Part shown: positions 21,239 through 31,194 of the stretch, piece by piece | How the letters are laid out: each line of letters begins with the position of its first letter | How positions within the stretch are numbered: position 1 is the stretch's first letter | From: Symbiodinium kawagutii | Lineage: Eukaryota > Sar > Dinophyceae > Suessiales > Symbiodiniaceae | Length of the DNA: 64,000 bases | NCBI GenBank assembly: GCA_009767595.1 | Contig: VSDK01022241.1 | Span: 410,452 to 474,451 of the forward strand | Direction of reading: 5' to 3' | The notes under the pieces: model-generated | Database searches by the model: none | What the model was told of the DNA's origin: nothing | What the model saw: the letters and a program-made list of their open reading frames with translations, nothing else | Position numbers and translations under genes: made by a program

Positions 21239-21347
21239 GGGAGATGTGCCTGGCCGTATGGCACCCAGAGGGCGGGATTGGCGAAGTCATGACTCTTTCT
21301 GAGTTCTTCAGATCCCTTGTGGCAATCCGAAAAAAGTGCGACATATG
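21239..21347 (+). CDS. candidate exon ending at a family A element
   Basis: Acceptor ATGAGCCCTCAG opens MCLAVWHPEGGIGEVMTLSE and FFRSLVAIRKKCD, running straight into CATATG|GCTGTGGG, the terminus of a family A element. Confidence 0.4.
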
Positions 21348-21461
21348 GCTGTGGGACAAAACCCTGTACCCCTGGTTCCCCATAATTAACCATTGTTTTT
21401 CTTATAGTTTTGTTGGTCATTATCCCCCATTATTTTTTGTTCATATTGACCCATTGCCACT
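21348..21461 (-). mobile_element. family A element, reverse orientation
   Basis: GCTGTGGGACAAAACCCTGT at the left and TATTGACCCATTGCCAC at the right. The internal signature is the reverse complement of the + copies (CCCCTGGTTCCCCAT, AACCATTGTTTTTC). The right terminus is diverged and lacks CACAG, so splicing would need another AG. Confidence 0.7.
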
Positions 21462-21550
21462 ATGAGACATCACCAGCTGTTGCATCATGACAACATTGAG
21501 AGTTCCAAGACATCAGCTGTTGTGAGTTTGCGGAGTCCTGGACGCTGCAG

Positions 21551-21669
21551 TGACCTTGTGGGATGATCCTGCCCCAGTTGCTCTCCGATTGCGGTTGGGT
21601 GGTTTAGGAACTCAATCTCCCAAGAGTGGTGAAATTCAGCCATGCTTAAGCATTGATAGTGCTTTATGA
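21551..21669 (+). CDS. candidate terminal exon
   Basis: Acceptor TGGACGCTGCAG, then TLWDDPAPVALRLRLGGLGT and QSPKSGEIQPCLSIDSAL, then TGA. The frame is also open upstream of the AG to about 21527. Function unknown. Confidence 0.35.
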
Positions 21670-21853
21670 GCCATCATATGTTGACCATGGGTTCACCATG
21701 TGTTAGCAGTAAGTTACCATGAAAAATCATTATTAACACTTTGTTGCCTACTATACTATAGTTCTTATCAACCATGATGAACAAGAACGAAGCATGGCTA
21801 AGGAGCCCCCATCTTTGAGAGAACAGCGACATCCTCAGTCCCTGTCCTTCTAG

Positions 21854-21980
21854 GTTTGGTGATGTACTGATTGGTCCACCGCTCAGAGGCTCCGGGATGG
21901 CGGGACATCCAGGATCCATCAAAAACTATTCCGAGCTACCAGTTGCCAAGCAAATTTATGCAACACATTTTTCACATATG
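21854..21980 (+). CDS. exon ending at a family A element
   Basis: A strong acceptor (CAGTCCCTGTCCTTCTAG) opens 42 codons, FGDVLIGPPLRGSGMAGHPG, SIKNYSELPVAKQIYATHFS and HM. The frame ends on ATG exactly where the element at 21981 begins with GC. Removing 21981-22096 continues the same frame for another 79 codons. This is the best single example of the pattern. Confidence 0.5.
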
Positions 21981-22096
21981 GCTGTGGGTCAAGGCTTTCA
22001 CCCACCAATTTCATGGGGGATAATTAATAACCAACAATGATAAGGGAAACAATGGTAAATGATGAGGGAACCAGGGGTACGGGTTTTGACCCACAG
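21981..22096 (+). mobile_element. family A element as 116-bp GC-AG intron
   Basis: CATATG|GCTGTGGGTCAAGG at the left and GGGTTTTGACCCACAG|CCATATG at the right. The termini are inverted repeats that extend through CATATGGC/GCCATATG on the exon sides. GC is the first and AG the last dinucleotide. Confidence 0.75.
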
Positions 22097-22336
22097 CCAT
22101 ATGTTTTTGAATGGTTGGGGGGTTCCCCCCATGGCCCTTCAACCATAATTTGGGGATTAATCAGTCCTTGCAGTTTGTTGCACAGAACTTGTAAAGGCCT
22201 ACCCTTCTCAATAGCAGATTGCTGTCTTTTTTCCAGAAAGCCAACTCTAGAGCTGTTGATGGCGACCTTTCTGTGTGCTATTTCAGGAGGATTTGGTGAA
22301 GAGATGGTGAAGAGGTGGATCATTGAATTGTTTTAG
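22097..22336 (+). CDS. exon after a family A element, to stop
   Basis: Open for 79 codons to TAG in the phase set by the exon at 21854. It reads PYVFEWLGGSPHGPSTIIWG, then CKGLPFSIADCC, then PTLELLMATFLCAISGGFGE and EMVKRWIIELF. The end is hydrophobic, possibly a membrane segment. A classic acceptor-like site (GTCTTTTTTCCAG, 22236) lies inside, so an extra intron is possible. A GGGGGGTTCCCCCC hairpin also lies inside. Confidence 0.4.
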   Translation, partial: PYVFEWLGGSPHGPSTIIWGLISPCSLLHRTCKGLPFSIADCCLFSRKPTLELLMATFLCAISGGFGEEMVKRWIIELF

Positions 22337-22747
22337 GGACCTGCCGAGCACCGGCTGTCGTCCCGCCTCTCGATGGGAGGTGCACAGAATACGCGAGACT
22401 TTTAATTCAAATTAGAGCACATACTGCGGACAGTGAGATTCACCCAGCCCTGCATTTTTGCGGGAAAAGATTGCATTGTATTGTCATTGTGTGTGTGAGT
22501 GTTATTTTATGAATCACTTTCTATTGTGATTTGTTGTTGTGGTGATTGTTCGGATTGTTTCCGTGGTGTTGTCCTTGTTTTGTGTTGATGTAAGCAGTTA
22601 CATTGTTTGTTTTTTTGCAATTGTTGATGGCAGTGTACAGTAGTTGCATGTGCTTCCAGTTTTGTCGAGAGGTGCCTTCTAAACAATGAACATTGTTTAC
22701 ACTGGAGTCATCAACGATTGAATTATGATCTACACCAGGACTTCTAG

Positions 22748-22910
22748 GTCCCAGAAAGTTGAAGAGAAGTGTGTTGCAAGCATTGAAAACCTTCGGGGTC
22801 GGGTGCAACTCTCGCTGCTGCAACGGCGTCTCGTTGTTCCTTTCGCGCGGGCTCCGGGCCGTCCATGGGCTGGATTGTGGTTCGATTCCACAAGATCTTT
22901 GGCAGGCTGA
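22748..22910 (+). CDS. candidate exon
   Basis: After ACTTCTAG the frame reads SQKVEEKCVASIENLRGRVQ, LSLLQRRLVVPFARAPGRPW and AGLWFDSTRSLAG to TGA, in a GC-raised patch. A 91-codon + ORF and a 164-codon minus ORF cover the same bases in other frames. Confidence 0.35.
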
Positions 22911-23029
22911 CAAACTCAGATCATTGTCATGTAACGTAGCCGTGGTATCACAGACTTCATCGAGGTGGAACCATGAGCCACATAGGGCCATGATGCTTTT
23001 CCAACTGCTACCCATACGAATCTCTGCTC

Positions 23030-23653
23030 CCTAATACTAAACTCACCCTGCTAAACATTTAACTCCCAAGTTTTTTATTAGGGAAGTTTTGATGTTGCAT
23101 TAGGGGGTCACATTCAACATTAGGGCAATCTTAACTTAAGGTGATAATAGAAATGGCACAAAAACACGGCAAGTCAACCCCTAACATCACATTCAAAACC
23201 TAAGCCGTCTCAAATAAAAACACCCCAAAGATGACTGTGGTAAAACTGCTTGGGAGAGCTCGCTTCTAATATTGGTTGTTGAATAGGCCAAGTAAGAAAA
23301 CACATGTTGTCAACTGAAAAATAACAAGCAAACAGTTCGGACCATAACTTTTAGTATTAGGGTGTTTTTTTGGAAACGGGAATTCTTATGGATCTGGCCA
23401 CGCATGCATGATAGATGGATTTGAATGGTTGGATACAGATAGATCAGATGGATACGTATAGACAGATATGGATAGATGAGTTCAATAGGATTGGATAGGA
23501 TCGGATTGGCTGGAAGGATAGATAGGTAAATAGGATATGTTGGATAGATACGATAGGAAAGATAGATGGATAGATGGATGAAATGATAGATAGATGGATA
23601 GATGGATGAAATGATAGATAGATGGATAGATGATGGATGAAATGATAGATGGG

Positions 23654-23708
<55 letters not shown>

Positions 23709-24207
23709 GATATGTTGGATCAATAGATAGGTAGATAGATAGATAGGATATGTTGGATCAATAGATAGATAGTGTGGAAATGGTGGATAGACCAGACTAG
23801 ATGATATGATAGATTGACAGACAGGTAGCCAAGTAGGTTGATAGGTAAATAGATCGATTGATAGTTAGACAAAAGGTGGATTGTTAAATTGTTTACTGGA
23901 CTGAGTGATAGATACACACATAGATCGTAAATAGATAGAGAGATAGTCGTCCTAACATCAGCCACATCACTCCTGATGGTTTTCATTAGGTTGTATTGGT
24001 ATGAATCCTCACCCAGGTACTGCATGTTGATCCACGGACACCGACCCAATTTACGACTACTTCTGTTCTCCGGCGGAATGACTTCGGACTTCTGGGAGAC
24101 ATCCATGTAATGTTGCTTCTATATATATATATGCATTTATCTAGATTTTTTGTTCAACCAACTGGCATTTGCTGTTCTCAACAACCTCTTGTGCTGTGTC
24201 CAACAAG
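23030..24207. repeat. (GATA)n / GATGGATA microsatellite block
   Basis: About 23430-23960 is built from GATAGATA, GATGGATA and TGAAATGATAGATAGATG units, with a pure (ATAG)n core at about 23655-23708. The long minus-strand Tyr/Ser/Ile-rich ORFs come from it. No gene between 23030 and 24207. Confidence 0.9.
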
Positions 24208-24303
24208 TCTAGAGGGTCTGTTGGCCAAAATTGCAGCCCTGTCCGCGGATTTGGATCTGAAGTGTCCGCTTGCGAATGATCGATTGCTATCGGTTGCCTG
24301 TGG
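24208..24303 (+). CDS. well-bordered candidate exon
   Basis: Acceptor TGTGCTGTGTCCAACAAG and donor TGTGG|GTGAGC enclose LEGLLAKIAALSADLDLKCP and LANDRLLSVAC. Helical composition, GC-raised, good consensus donor. Function unknown. Confidence 0.45.
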
Positions 24304-24347
24304 GTGAGCCAACACAGGTGGGAATCCATCACATGTTTCCATAATGT

Positions 24348-24650
24348 TTGGTTTGGATGTTTCACGAGTTTCTGAGCGAAAATCTCCAAACATCTCCCAA
24401 CAACCAGCAGTGGTTTCAAGCCAAGCAACAATTTGCCAAGCAACCACCAATAGCTTTGCAGTCGTCAAGCTTGGCAGAAAGCTTAAGGATCACGTGGTGG
24501 ATTTCTCCCCGCCATGTTGGATATCCGCGGGATAGTTACTGTAGGGAGCGGCAGAGAGCCACCGTTTCCTCCACCATTGCAGCGCACCATCGCTGTCGCA
24601 CGAAGTTATGTTTGAAAAATGGCAAAGGGCATGGATTTCTGTGGCGTTGA
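24348..24650 (+). CDS. candidate coding segment, Gln-rich
   Basis: A 100-codon frame: FHEFLSENLQTSPNNQQWFQ, AKQQFAKQPPIALQSSSLAE, then basic GYPRDSYCRERQRATVSST. Another + frame (SERKSPNISQQPAVVSSQA) is also open over the first part. It may contain an intron and its phase to 24303 is not resolved. Confidence 0.3.
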   Translation: MVWMFHEFLSENLQTSPNNQQWFQAKQQFAKQPPIALQSSSLAESLRITWWISPRHVGYPRDSYCRERQRATVSSTIAAHHRCRTKLCLKNGKGHGFLWR

Positions 24651-25155
24651 CAATACATACCCTCAGTAGTACAGTAGCAAATAGTGCCAATCATGTCAAA
24701 TTGAGTTTGACTGTTTCTTTTCCTTGGTTGTTGCTTGGGGATATTTGGTGTAGTGATTTTTGCCAGGGATAAGACTGATGACTAGTACCCTTCAAAAACA
24801 GTATGATATACTGCTTAAATAATACCGAGGAACAAGTACCCATACATACCATTGTTGTCAACCAACAAAACCCCCGTGAACATTTTTGTTCCTGTTCGTA
24901 CTAATGTTTCATTGTGCTGTGAACAGCATATTCAGTTTGTAGCTGGTTTCATGAAGAGTTAGGTTTCAAACCATATGGGTGTTTTGCAAAGAAGGGATGC
25001 CCAAAAATCATACAATACGAACCATTTGCAATAATCAGCCAACCATCGTTGGGCACCCCCCATCTTTAGAAACCACCATTTGAAATATTTCCATTCTTAC
25101 TCTTTGGGATGATCTACTTTGTCCAGTAGCAGATGCATGGGGATGGCTTGGGCTC

Positions 25156-25371
25156 ATGTTTCATGCGATGCCGTGCCATGTGGTACCCAAAGGAGTTGAT
25201 TTGTGGGAAATCGTAGAGGTCGAACCCCCTTTTAATGGATATTGTGGGCTCATAAACAGACGTCTTGCCTGCAGGAGGATGACTCCACAGTCGATCAATC
25301 TGCTTTCAGCACTATTGCTCGAGCCAATCCATGCCAAACTGTGGGAGTACATAGGCTTGTTTGAGGTGTGA
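25156..25371 (+). CDS. candidate coding segment
   Basis: A 71-codon frame with natural composition: VPKGVDLWEIVEVEPPFNGY, CGLINRRLACRRMTPQSINL, LSALLLEPIHAKLWEYIGLF. Preceded at 24978-25082 by a degenerate family B copy. Function unknown. Confidence 0.35.
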   Translation: MFHAMPCHVVPKGVDLWEIVEVEPPFNGYCGLINRRLACRRMTPQSINLLSALLLEPIHAKLWEYIGLFEV

Positions 25372-25528
25372 TTTGATGCAACAAACATATCTGAGCTCAG
25401 CACATCGTGTGTGTGTGTGTGTTTTTGTTTTTATGTAATGAGCTAGCAAACAACACAAAGAAATACAGAGAACAACATTTCGCAGAGAGAACGCAGAAAA
25501 TTAAGGTACACAAATTTGTTTTCTGCAT

Positions 25529-25729
25529 TTGTTCAATCACTTGGCGGCTGATCCCATACAGCTGCACACTTTCACCAGGAAGGGCCCATGCACGATGTCC
25601 AGCCGAGCATGTGTGCAATGTAATGGCCTCAGTGAGGCAAACATTAAGTTGTTGTTGTCATCAGTCAGTCCTTTGTGCTGTGGGAAAGCGCTGCCCCCGA
25701 TCAAGGTGAACCTCCAACAGTGGGGTTGA
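25529..25729 (+). CDS. candidate coding segment, strand uncertain
   Basis: A + frame containing SSRACVQCNGLSEANIKLLL and CCGKALPPIKVNLQQW. A minus frame here (ALPGESVQLYGISRQVIEQM) looks equally natural. Confidence 0.25.
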   Translation: MFNHLAADPIQLHTFTRKGPCTMSSRACVQCNGLSEANIKLLLSSVSPLCCGKALPPIKVNLQQWG

Positions 25730-26770
25730 AAATGATAAGTTTGAATCATATTTCATTCCTTTTGGTGCAGCTGTTGGTGACTGTTCAAGAAAGTGGTGTG
25801 TGACCGCATAGCCCGGGGCCTAGCATAGTTGTGGCTACCGTTGATTGACTGCAGCCTCACAAAAGATGACACAAATCAAATGAACTCCTGATAAACCTTA
25901 AGGGACCAATGCATGATGCTGATAATATTGACCACACTGGCTAATCGTGACTTCCTGGCTCTTGGTTTTTAACGGTTAACGGGTGACGACAATGGTTCTT
26001 AAGGGTTAGTATTGTGAAGGGTTGCTTGTCCTGAATCACGGTGAATGATGGTGTTGACCGTGGTCAATAGCAATAGTCAATAGTTCACAATCTTGGTGTT
26101 AATAATTTCTGTAGAAACACTGACTGAGAAGAACGGAGATGATGGTGGTTTGAGGAATGGATCATGGTGGCTGGATAGGGTCACTCAACTAGTTTTGTAT
26201 ACCTAGTAACAACGATTAAGATGCACTTAGCACTAATTTAGTGAATTCTATAATGTATTTTTGGAACGTGAGTCAATCTAGTTCAATTTCTTTGATTAGT
26301 CTACCTAATGTTTTGGTATAGTTGTTAGTAATCATGATCAAGTAGTTCTAAAAGTCTGGTTATTAGTGCCAGCAGTAAAATTGTTTGACCATAACTGTTG
26401 ATGATCACGATTGTTCCTCTTTGTGGGTGACAATGGATGATACAGAGTGATAACAGGTACGTTTGGTCGAGCATAATGATTGGCAATCGCGGCCAAAACC
26501 CCATCACATCAATTACAGTAGCAAACACGAAGTGGTGATGATAGTCAATCGCAACGGTCGGGGAGAAAGTGATGGGCCATCACCAATCAATTGTTCTTCA
26601 ACAAGACTGTAAAGTTTCACGGAAATAAGATGAACTTATCATGACTTATGACCACCAATAATCACAATAATGAATGATGACCCCCAACGTTCATTGCAAT
26701 GCATATCGCTCACGATAGTGATGATTGGTGGTCATGATATACTGCCGATTGGACGATTCATCTCCTGTAG
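25730..26770. other. no supported gene
   Basis: AT-rich GATGGTGTTGACC and GATCATGATTG-type DNA, probably intron or spacer, ending at a good acceptor (TTCATCTCCTGTAG). Confidence 0.35.
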
Positions 26771-26886
26771 CCACCAAGGCACCTTATTGTGCGAGGATAC
26801 TGCAGCCACTTGTTGCGCCCTATGTGGTGGAGCGCTGGCCATACCTTTCAGCAGGTGCCGATGGTTGGCCAGCTTCGTGGTGTTAA
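26771..26886 (+). CDS. candidate exon
   Basis: Acceptor GACGATTCATCTCCTGTAG opens TKAPYCARILQPLVAPYVVE and RWPYLSAGADGWPASWC to TAA. A donor TTTCAGCAG|GTGCCG would end it at about 26850. Two further + frames are also open here. Confidence 0.35.
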
Positions 26887-27834
26887 TGATGGTTAGTCTA
26901 GATTAATGAATAACCCTATGGGTTTGATGGGTTTTGTTTATATATTATACAGATTTGGATGGTATGAATATGAGTTTGTATCAATCTGGGTTTCTTCATA
27001 AATGGTGCTACTACCTATCATGTTATCCATAATTTGACAGTAACCATGGTGAGTCATCATGATGGCTTATGTTCGTTTATGATGATTGTATCAATGTGGG
27101 TTTGTCCATACATGGTGGTACCGAACCATCCAAGGTGATAGCCAGTCGTAATAGGGGAACTTGCGATTTCTGGCGCATACACCAATTTTGGGACAAACCC
27201 ACATCTGTAATTTTGAATAGTGATTGCTGAGTGTTTTCTGTGGTCACTGAAATTTGGTGATGATCGATGTTGGTTGGTAAGGGTTGATAATGCTTGATGA
27301 TGGTTGATGGTTGTTGGTGATTTTCTCAATTCCGGCCCAGGATGATTCATCACAGTTAGTATTGGTTCATGTTGGTAAACGGAGGTGTAGGTGATGCAAG
27401 TGAAAGAAATCGACTCTTGGAATTTCGCAGCAAGTAGTCCATATGTTTTTATTTACACAAACATAATTTATGTACTGTACTTGTAGGTGATGCAAGTGAA
27501 ATAAACAATAAAAAAGTCCATGCACAAAAAGGTTTGCTATGCCGTTTGGGTACGGGATCGTATGGGTCTTTAGCAACAATCCCCAAAAATGGACGGATGA
27601 ACATTCTCAACAGCTCGACGAATCTGGCCATTTATGGGATGTGAACAGCTGGGGTACAGGGGCCCTTGACCCACAGCCATTTGGTTGGAATGCGGTTGAC
27701 ATGTGATTCAGACGTGTACGTACACATCACGCGTAAATGAATCAGTGAATATCGCAGTGATTGGTTATAACAGCAACAGCTCCTACATCCAATAGAAAAG
27801 TTTTCTAACGGTTCTACAGCTGCTATAGCTACAG
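26887..27834. other. no supported gene; solo family A end
   Basis: TGATGGTTGATG-type DNA. A direct GGTGATGCAAGTGAAA repeat occurs at about 27391 and 27486. A solo right terminus of family A (GGCCCTTGACCCACAGCCAT) lies at about 27661-27680. Confidence 0.4.
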
Positions 27835-28016
27835 ATTATGCTGCGTATGGTGAGCTACACCTTCCAAACCGCCAGCTGGCCCCAGTTGTTGCGAGGCCTT
27901 TGAAGGCCAACACGGTGCATATCGATTTGGAGGATGAAGGCTGGGTCGGAGGTCACAAGACGCTGCTTGGGATGAGATGCTTGGTGGATGCCTGGGTGCT
28001 TGAAAGTGATCGATGA
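27835..28016 (+). CDS. strong candidate exon
   Basis: After CTATAGCTACAG a GC-raised frame of 59 codons runs to TGA: YGELHLPNRQLAPVVARPLK, ANTVHIDLEDEGWVGGHKTL, LGMRCLVDAWVLESDR. An internal donor (GCCTGG|GTGCTT) may end the exon at about 27993. Two long minus-strand ORFs over it appear to be shadows. I do not recognise the family. Confidence 0.45.
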
Positions 28017-28192
28017 TAAACGTTTGGTTGGTGGTTTCAAGGTGTTTTAATTTCAACCCCTCTGAATCATAAGTCCGTCCACCATTCCCAAATATCGAGG
28101 GAAAACTATCCAAAACCACCAGCCAGATCATGATTGAGCCACCAAGCAGGTTATGATTGACCATGGTTCATGGATGACCATGATCAATCCAG

Positions 28193-28311
28193 GCACTTCT
28201 CACGTTTTGGTTGTGCTCGGAAACTGAGTTCCCGCATTTCAATTGACGTCCGAACGTCATCGCAAATCACTGCATCCCACGGATTACACGACTGCGTAGC
28301 GTTGATGAAAG
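28193..28311 (+). CDS. well-bordered candidate exon
   Basis: Acceptor ATGATCAATCCAG, donor ATGAAAG|GTGTTTG. The frame is HFSRFGCARKLSSRISIDVR, TSSQITASHGLHDCVALMK. It ends with one leftover base, which is in phase with the exon at 28463. Confidence 0.4.
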
Positions 28312-28337
28312 GTGTTTGAACCAAGATCCCTCAAACC

Positions 28338-28404
28338 AACCATCGGATGCTACATCAGCCAATAACATATCGATTTGAACCAACCATTAATCCGATGGTT
28401 GGTT
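28338..28404. repeat. foldback inside a possible intron
   Basis: AACCAACCATCGGAT (28334-28348) and ATCCGATGGTTGGTT (28390-28404) are exact reverse complements. The surrounding ATAAAACCACCAATTTCT resembles family B vocabulary, so this may be a small relative. Confidence 0.6.
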
Positions 28405-28462
28405 GATAAAACCACCAATTTCTAAAACTATGGATGTCACATTTAATGATGCACCCCGCCAG

Positions 28463-28514
28463 GCGATGTTCCCAGCGGGGCTGCGTCGTCAGCATCAAGT
28501 CGAGCATGTCACCG
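28463..28514 (+). CDS. candidate small exon
   Basis: Acceptor GCACCCCGCCAG, donor CACCG|GTGTAC, GC-rich. In phase with the exon ending at 28311 it reads DVPSGAASSASSRACH. In phase 0 it reads MFPAGLRRQHQVEHVT. Confidence 0.35.
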
Positions 28515-28669
28515 GTGTACATTGATTAGCATGGAAGCCTAGCGCAACGGGTCCGAGGGTGAGATTAAGATCATGCGACTGTTGAGATGTGTTGATATAG
28601 TTCAGCTTTGGTATGATACATTGAAGAGAGCTTACTGAATTTACATGTCCTGTGCTTGTCCACTTTCAG

Positions 28670-28768
28670 TTGTCTCATTTTTGTTCCGGAATTCGGAAGG
28701 CTATCGTGGTGAAATCAACTGGCAAGAACCAATCCGTACAAACTATTGCGAACATCAATATATTTCGG
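28670..28768 (+). CDS. well-bordered candidate exon
   Basis: Acceptor CTTGTCCACTTTCAG, donor TTTCGG|GTAGGC, 33 codons in phase 0/0: LSHFCSGIRKAIVVKSTGKN and QSVQTIANINIFR. A 93-codon ORF in another + frame covers the same region and is the alternative. Confidence 0.4.
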
Positions 28769-28989
28769 GTAGGCATGGACAAGCTATCCTCAAGAGGGGC
28801 CATGCGACTGAACACTTTCCAGGTCCATGGGGACTAGGTGTGAAAAGCATGTTGGTTGATCACCGCAAGGGTTGCGCCAAGCAATTGTACGCCTGCTCAT
28901 CGTCATCCAAGGAAATAAATCTATAGTAGACCTAGTTTGTAGAGGTATGTCCTCAGTATGTTCGGCAAAACACTTGACTCGCACAAGCC

Positions 28990-29290
28990 GTGCAAGTGTT
29001 TGTATAATATGTGCTACCTACCCCAAGCAACCAAGACTTGCCACAGTCGCTTTCCTGTGGGGAATCCAAGACTACCATGACATCCTTGGCTGTTGCCGGG
29101 TGTCGTATCCTGCGAGGCACATGGGATGCTAGGACTTCCCATAGCAGGTCGGGGTTTTCTCAAAGGCTTTGGGGCGTTCGGGGCTCCTCAATTTGTGATC
29201 AAACAAATCGGTACCCATTTTGTCGTTTTTATCGTTAGTGTGTTTGCCATGTGGGTGGATTATCGGAGCAACCAATCCCAATGCACTTGA
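28990..29290 (+). CDS. possible exons, frame unresolved
   Basis: Two + frames carry natural-looking pieces in series: QPRLATVAFLWGIQDYHDIL (about 29030-29095) and GMLGLPIAGRGFLKGFGAFG then PQFVIKQIGTHFVVFIVSV (about 29123-29240). The second is hydrophobic and glycine-rich, as in a membrane segment. Confidence 0.3.
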
Positions 29291-29658
29291 ATGCTGGATA
29301 CATTGTTTTGCTGCTGAAGATTGCCATTTGGGGATGATTGGGAGATGGCAGCTGCGATGGACCCCAGGTCATCCCAAGAGGTGGATTCGTCATCGTGAAT
29401 GTGGGCAGCAAATGTATCCATAAATGGCGGTGCGTGGTAACCATCAACCATAAACAATTATATACCTGATCAATTAGGGACACCATCAATTTGATTCAAT
29501 TTGGGGGGCTCACAATTTATGGACAAACCCATCATGTGAGTACATGATCATATGAATTAACAACCAATAATGATCAGAAAATGCATCAGAATCACATCAC
29601 CACCTGTGTGAAAAAGGGGATGATGATCAGCACAGAGTCATAGCATCACTGGGCCCAG

Positions 29659-29804
29659 GCACAGACGATGCGGAGGAATGCGAAGCCTGTGGAGCGCAGC
29701 TGCAGCCGCCTAGGTCAGAGACCTGGATGTGGGGGGAACTGCAGCGTGAGTTCATGAGGCTTTGTTGGAAGGGCATGGTCTTTAGAGCAGATTTGATATG
29801 TTGA
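29659..29804 (+). CDS. candidate exon with Cys pair
   Basis: Acceptor CACTGGGCCCAG opens 47 codons to TGA: TDDAEECEACGAQLQPPRSE, TWMWGELQREFMRLCWKGMV. GC-rich with a coding-like third position. CEACGA resembles the second half of a RanBP2-type zinc finger, but the first half would have to be in an earlier exon, so this is only a hint. Confidence 0.4.
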
Positions 29805-29889
29805 CATTTGCAGCTATCCGTGGTTCTAGCCCGCTAGCTGTAATTTTTTGATATGTGCTGCTTGAAAATCGTTGAGGACAGGTGCTGGT

Positions 29890-30019
29890 TGATCGTGGTT
29901 GATACACACGGCTGGTTGAACTGGCTGATACAACGTGGGCAATGGCTGATGTGGCCGGCAGTCGATGCATCAAAGTGTTAGAGACCGATGGAGCTGGGGG
30001 GCCAAAGCGGGGGATTAAG
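29890..30019 (+). CDS. candidate exon
   Basis: The frame LVELADTTWAMADVAGSRCI then KVLETDGAGGPKRGIKPSKC ends in TAG. CATCAAAGTGTTAGAG occurs twice (about 29968 and 30021), once inside this frame and once at the start of the next exon, so a small duplication spans the border. Confidence 0.3.
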
Positions 30020-30036
30020 CCATCAAAGTGTTAGAG

Positions 30037-30118
30037 CCCTCCAACTGGACTTGCCGATGCAAACTTTGATGGCGGGAAAGAGTTGGAAATATGATGGTGC
30101 TTCGCTAGTTTCTGAAGT
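30037..30118 (+). CDS. candidate exon with consensus donor
   Basis: AG of GTGTTAGAG on the left and a perfect GTAAGT donor on the right (CTGAAGT|GTAAGTGG). The frame ALQLDLPMQTLMAGKSWKYD, GASLVSEV is open throughout. A second frame (TGLADANFDGGKELEI) also is. Confidence 0.35.
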
Positions 30119-30145
30119 GTAAGTGGTGTCCTTGGAAAATTGTAG

Positions 30146-30232
30146 GGATTGGAAACTGGTTCCGTGAGGCCAGTGCCAGTGTTCAAAAAACCTTTGGTCA
30201 GAAAAAAACACATTTGCAAATGGTTGCTTCGG
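30146..30232 (+). CDS. candidate exon
   Basis: Acceptor GAAAATTGTAG, donor CTTCGG|GTGTAC. The frame reads IGNWFREASASVQKTFGQKK and THLQMVAS. Phase with the previous exon does not match directly. A 136-codon minus ORF overlaps. Confidence 0.3.
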
Positions 30233-30522
30233 GTGTACATGGGTCAAGCTGCCATGGTTGAAGTCCCCAGCCCAGCTCCAGATTCCACTGGTTGCTTGTG
30301 CTGTTGTCGTTCTTATTGTTGTGGGTGGTAGTGGTGGTGGTGAAGGTGATGGTGAAGGTGGTGGTGAAGGTGGTGGTTCGTAAAAATGACTCTTGAACAA
30401 AGTGGGCCTGTTTGCAGTTCTTGTCTTACACATGGCAGTTTGTAAGGATGAACATCGGATTCACGCTTCTGGGAATGCGAATTGATGTTGGTTGATTGTG
30501 CGGTCAGTCGTTTTTCTTGCAG

Positions 30523-30587
30523 ACATGTTCCACGTCTTTCGACGTTCATTTGCAGGAGATTAGCCGTTGTCAACACATCCCGCCAAA
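30523..30587 (+). CDS. candidate exon with classic acceptor
   Basis: CAGTCGTTTTTCTTGCAG is one of the best acceptors in the window. The exon reads TCSTSFDVHLQEISRCQHIP and ends at GTAGTG. An overlapping 78-codon ORF in another frame is the competing reading. Confidence 0.35.
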
Positions 30588-30730
30588 GTAGTGTTTGGTT
30601 TAAGAAGGCGCAACAAAGTATTGCAGCCTATTTGCTATTGATAGTTTCCGTGCCCAGTTTTACGTTGGATATGACCCATATCTTGGGTGGTCAGAACATA
30701 TCAAAAGCTCGTTTATGATGACGGTGATAA

Positions 30731-30910
30731 TTCTCACACGTGTTGGGAATGTATACATGGCACCATGTCCTGGATGTGATTTGTCGCAAGGAAGCGGCCA
30801 AAGACAGCAGCCACGGGAGAGGCCCCGTGACAGTGGGGAGCGCGGAGATCCAGCCGATTGATACGAGGATGATCGGAGCAAAAACAAGAGGAGACAACGA
30901 TTTGGCATGA
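30731..30910 (+). CDS. candidate coding segment
   Basis: 59 open codons with a strongly natural second half: VICRKEAAKDSSHGRGPVTV, GSAEIQPIDTRMIGAKTRGD, NDLA then TGA. GC is raised over 30780-30870. The exon may start at the AG in TGTCGCAAG. The minus-strand ORFs here are shadows. Confidence 0.4.
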   Translation, partial: FSHVLGMYTWHHVLDVICRKEAAKDSSHGRGPVTVGSAEIQPIDTRMIGAKTRGDNDLA

Positions 30911-31194
30911 ACAAGGGGAGTTCTCTAGCTTGAGTTTAGAACAACATTGATCGTGCAATAAGACTCGCCAAAAATGTATTGGGTTTAGGGTACAGGCTGG
31001 GGGGTTGCAACTGTTGCGGGTTAGATGGCACAGTGCTTTGAGGCTTGTCAAACGCAAAGATTTGTTGCCCCCAATGATTGAACTGATATGTGCATGTTGG
31101 AATGATGCTGATCTTGTTGCTTTGGTATACACGGTTCTTTGACCTGCTTTGATTTGTTGAAACGATCTGACTGGCGCCAAGATTTCAATCGTTT

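Noticed and set aside
22521..23015. 164-codon minus-strand ORF
   Set aside because: No borders; Asn/His-rich end from AT-rich DNA; a + strand exon candidate overlaps the GC-raised part.
23310..24106. Two minus-strand Tyr/Ile/Ser-rich membrane-like proteins
   Set aside because: Direct translation of the (GATA)n block.
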